A DNA stretch of 64,000 nucleotides from Blasia pusilla (taxonomy: Eukaryota > Marchantiophyta > Marchantiopsida > Blasiales), in the NCBI GenBank assembly GCA_050084515.1, contig CM114273.1, positions 41,354,001 through 41,418,000 on the forward strand. Reading direction: 5' to 3'. Under the pieces are notes generated by a model. It saw only the letters and a program-made list of their open reading frames with translations, had not been told where the DNA came from and ran no database searches. Each line of letters starts with the position of its first letter. The stretch's first letter is position 1. Shown in pieces: positions 60,741-64,000 of the stretch. The position numbers and the translations under genes were made by a program.

Positions 60741-61731
60741 AACACTGTGGGTACACGTGGTAGTGTGGGATTGGTTGAGGCCTAATTTGAACATGCCTCC
60801 ATCCTCTTCTCCCTTCCCAAACCTATCTTGGGATAAAGCACATAAGCAAAGGGCCCACAATTAGGCACCAAAATGCTTCTAAGAAAGGGATTAGGAGCTA
60901 ATAAACCCCAATTATCTTGATTTTCCATGTTTTCCTTCTTTTCTTTCAGACATTTTTTGGATTAGGCTCCAAATTTCATTGGTTCCTGGAGAGCTAAGGG
61001 TTTTTAACGTTACTAAGAATTTTGGGGAAATCCGTTGCGTGCCTTTTAGGGGCAATTGGATTTTTTTTGTGACCAACTTGGATATTTGCGCTCCTTGTTA
61101 TGTCTTAAATAAACTCTAATTGACTCCACATTAGGTGAGAGGTTGTGAATGTGGAAATCTCTTATGTCACTAAACTTTTTTGGTGATTTTGAAATTTTTG
61201 ATTCATAGACTCGAGTTTTAGATTTGTTTCATCGGTTCCCCTTAGCACATTGAGGATGTGGAGATGGTCAAGGAAACTTATCTAAACACTCATATATTCC
61301 CTTTGAGTTACCATCCCTAAATCCTGACCTTTGTTCCATCATCCACCTGTGTGTACAATGCTCGAGCCATTATTTTAGCATCTCCCATCAGTATCTTTTC
61401 GGTACTTCCTTATCTCAACTCGTATATTTCTTTGGTTGGTTTTTGTAAGAGATCTTGTTATCTTCTTCCTCCAAGAAAAATTTCTAGTGGGGTTGGGTCA
61501 TCGAGAGCGGGAGATAATCGAATCGAGTCCAATGATAATGCTAAGAGGCAAAGAGTAAATTCCCAAAATTAATTCAACACAGCCATAAGAGAGGTATGGT
61601 TAGATTGGTTTTTTGAGCTTATATTAGAGAAGAGATGACCCTACATTTTTAGGGGTATGGATGGTTTCCATGACTACACCTTGGAATTGCAAAGATTTTC
61701 CAAGAGATTTTCAAAGGAATTTAACTAGGAA

Positions 61732-63750
61732 GTGGATGTGAAAGAGGCCCAGAGGTTAAGTAAATTTTGTGCGCAACAAGGTGTTCACTTGGAGAGAGTG
61801 TATGTTGATCTTAAGACATATAAGAATGAGAAGTTGAATGTTGTAGAGACAACTCTCACAGAAATATTAAGTATAGAGTTAAGAAATGCTCAATGTATTT
61901 TCAAGGGACGTAGTACTTTGGTGGGGCAGACATTGTTAGTTCTATGTGGAGTTACATGAATTTTTGACAAGGACATAGTCGTAGGAGATGATCTTGAAGA
62001 TATTTTGGAATCAAGTTTACGCAAAATTGTGAACCAATGTAAAATAAACCAAACCCTTGGCTTTAATCAAGATATTTATTATTTCATTAAGATATTTAAG
62101 GAGTCATCTTGATCGTTTTTAAGAAAATTGATGATGGGCGAAGAGATGTTCGCGACTACTTTACATCGAGGTTTTGTTCGCATGGTGGGAAGCTTGATCA
62201 AGGATCCACTGTATTGCACTTATCCATATTGGAATGGTGGGCACCTTGAAAATTGGTTGCGAGCATGCCATACCTTGAAGAATGGCGGGGCTAGTTTAGG
62301 AGAGTTGGAAAAGATCAGATGTCTCGCAATGGCATCTAATGTCTTCCAGCTTGTGATTGCCCTTCTTGGTACCATGGAGACTGTCCCCAAGCGTGGGGTT
62401 CTTTATACCGACCTTCATGCTAGGAAAATTTTCATCCATTTTGGATCCAACTCAAACCCATACATTGGGGTTGGAGATTGGGGAAATGCTTTGTGGGTTG
62501 ATTAGTGCTTAGAGTCACCTCATAGATGGTGGCAGCATGAAAAAAAAAATCATGTTGGATACATAGCACCAGAGTTGACAACAAGGCCTAAGAATCTTCC
62601 TCTTAGCATACCCATTGAAATCTATGCCCTATGAATGATTGTGAAAAATTTAAACTATGTGACGTACAACCTTGCTGTCAAGGATGCCCACACAAATGTG
62701 AGATTTACTTATTTGGAAAGGATTCGGAAGTGGGCATTAGTTCTGAACCCCTTTGATCGCAAAATCTTAGAGTATCTTATTGCATATATCAGAGAAAATA
62801 CGAAAATATTAGGCGTAGATGATGATGATTTAGGATTAAGGCCAATAACCATGATAATCTCATTGTAAATCCGTCTGAGGATTGTATATTTTTCATGAGA
62901 AATATAAGACTTGATTGAAAAAGAAGAATATATGACTCTAAATGTTTGTAGATGATTAAGCTTGGTTGATCCATGGATGTATTTTTTGGCATCATGTCAC
63001 TATTATTAGTGCGTGCGAAGGTGAACAAGAAGGCGGTCTCAAGATTTGTCACGGAAGATGAATAGAAGGCATACTTGGATAGCGCCCTTGATCCACAAGT
63101 TTTGGAAGCAGAGTTGAAGAAGTTGCGGCTCAAGTGGTCGGAGCGTGCAATTGGAGAATTTGCAAGGAAAGTGGAAGAAAAAGAGTGGAAAAAAGGATTG
63201 GGCCTTATTCAATGGCCTTCCAAATTACCAGGACGTCCCCGCAAAGAAGAGGAAGTTAATGAGCAATGTATTTGTCAAGCTCAAAGTCATAGAGTTGATG
63301 AAGCACAAGGAGGTTCATTATGGTGATGTGGAGGACGGGTCTTGGAGAAGAGATAAGAGACCTAGAGTTGAAGATAGCATAATCCCACCACCACAATCAA
63401 AATGACCAAGAGGGAGCTTCATCATAATGAGCGTCATCAGGTCAATACCAGCAAGGTGGATTGTCAAGAAGCCTTAGAGGCATACTATCTTTCTTGGATA
63501 GACACAGAAAAAATCAGCCAACCGAACAAGAGACACATGACGAGAGTGAAGATGAAGGGCGAGTCCAGATGGGGGTGGAGGATTTGGAGGATAGACGAGA
63601 TATTTTGAATGACCTCAATGTAGATCGTAATATGAGCTTTGACATGATGGGCCTGGAGAGAATTGTGATCGCATTGTTCATAGCGGCGCTATTCCTAAAA
63701 TCTTTCTTCCGGAGAGTTCTTTGGAACTATGACCTAAAATGCGAGCCATG
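61732..63750 (+). pseudogene. Decayed kinase-like locus
   Basis: One frame runs through 62128-62868 with two stops, after 62504 and near 62634. It carries GVLYTDLHARKIFI (in place of the kinase HRDLKxxN loop), GVGDWGNA (in place of DFG) and HVGYIAPE (the APE motif). An upstream open piece in the same frame (61732-61959) and downstream Lys/Glu-rich pieces (63075-63750) may belong to it. The catalytic HRD is changed to YTD, so even the ancestor may have been unusual. An A18 run follows at 63953. Confidence 0.5.
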
Positions 63751-63952
63751 AACAGAGCGTATAGCAATTTATCCACGGCGTAGCGAGGTGATGTAGTATG
63801 ATGTTGCAGAGGAGCGGACTCAGCGCCGAGCCCTACGAAGTGCCTTCGTCTAAACTTATGACCTGACCGTAAGTAGGATCAGGATCCTTGTAACCCGCAC
63901 GGAGAGAGTTTGCAAACCCTAGTCAAATTGCTTTTAAGTCAGGGAAGTCCTT

Positions 63953-63970
63953 AAAAAAAAAAAAAAAAAA
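63953..63970 (+). repeat. A18 run
   Basis: Eighteen A in a row lie about 200 bp after the kinase-like locus. This fits a retroposed poly(A) tail, or a plain homopolymer. Confidence 0.8.
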
Positions 63971-64000
63971 TTACACTGTGTTTGCCATACGAGAGAGTAG

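Overview
The window is nuclear DNA of a land plant. It has spliced genes with GT-AG introns, a plant-specific DUF688-type protein, long gene-poor AT-rich stretches, nested retrotransposons, MULE and hAT transposase remnants, a tRNA-derived SINE and a satellite array of about 180 bp units. I cannot name the species. A large-genome non-seed plant (bryophyte or lycophyte) would fit, but that is inference.

Layout. 1-3.0 kb: a two-exon host gene of the DUF688 type (+). 3-7.1 kb: no recognisable gene, one tandem duplication. 7.1-19.7 kb: a decayed MULE transposase (+) split by a 9.5 kb Ty3/gypsy-class retroelement, copy A (-), with a 4-bp target duplication (TCAT). 20.2-29.1 kb: copy B (-). 29.1-29.6 and 40.6-41.3 kb: satellite units. 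29.6-40.6 kb: copy C (-). B and C both sit in satellite units, at the same phase of the unit. 42-43.2 kb: a dead hAT transposase (-). 43.8-44.9 kb: a GC-rich foldback element interrupted by a small terminal-region-only relative of A and C (44011-44656, +). 45.6-52 kb: a five-exon host gene of unknown function (47783-50248, -), lying between two inverted copies of a 200-bp repeat. 52-61 kb: AT-rich DNA with more foldback elements and an (AT)n microsatellite. 61.7-63.8 kb: a decayed kinase-like locus (+) followed by an A18 run.

The main discovery is the coding content of A, B and C. Each carries gag, an aspartic protease, a cytosine-5 DNA methyltransferase, reverse transcriptase, RNase H, and an integrase ending in a PHD finger, in that order on the minus strand. 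The methyltransferase shows the catalytic PCQ (intact in B), ENVP, a DNMT3-like AHRxRxxW motif and a C-terminal target-recognition/motif X block. The element therefore pairs a DNA-methylation enzyme with a presumptive histone-reading finger. Retrotransposons with captured methyltransferases have been described in dinoflagellates and charophyte algae; whether this plant family is the same, and whether the PHD finger is known there, must be searched.

The element ends are also unusual. A is bounded by target duplications, but its two ends are not direct repeats of each other. Small elements join the two end types, and B and C each carry such a small element beside the full one within a single pair of target duplications. 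All three copies are disabled by stops, frameshifts or (in A) a 1.6 kb inversion, so any active master copy lies elsewhere.
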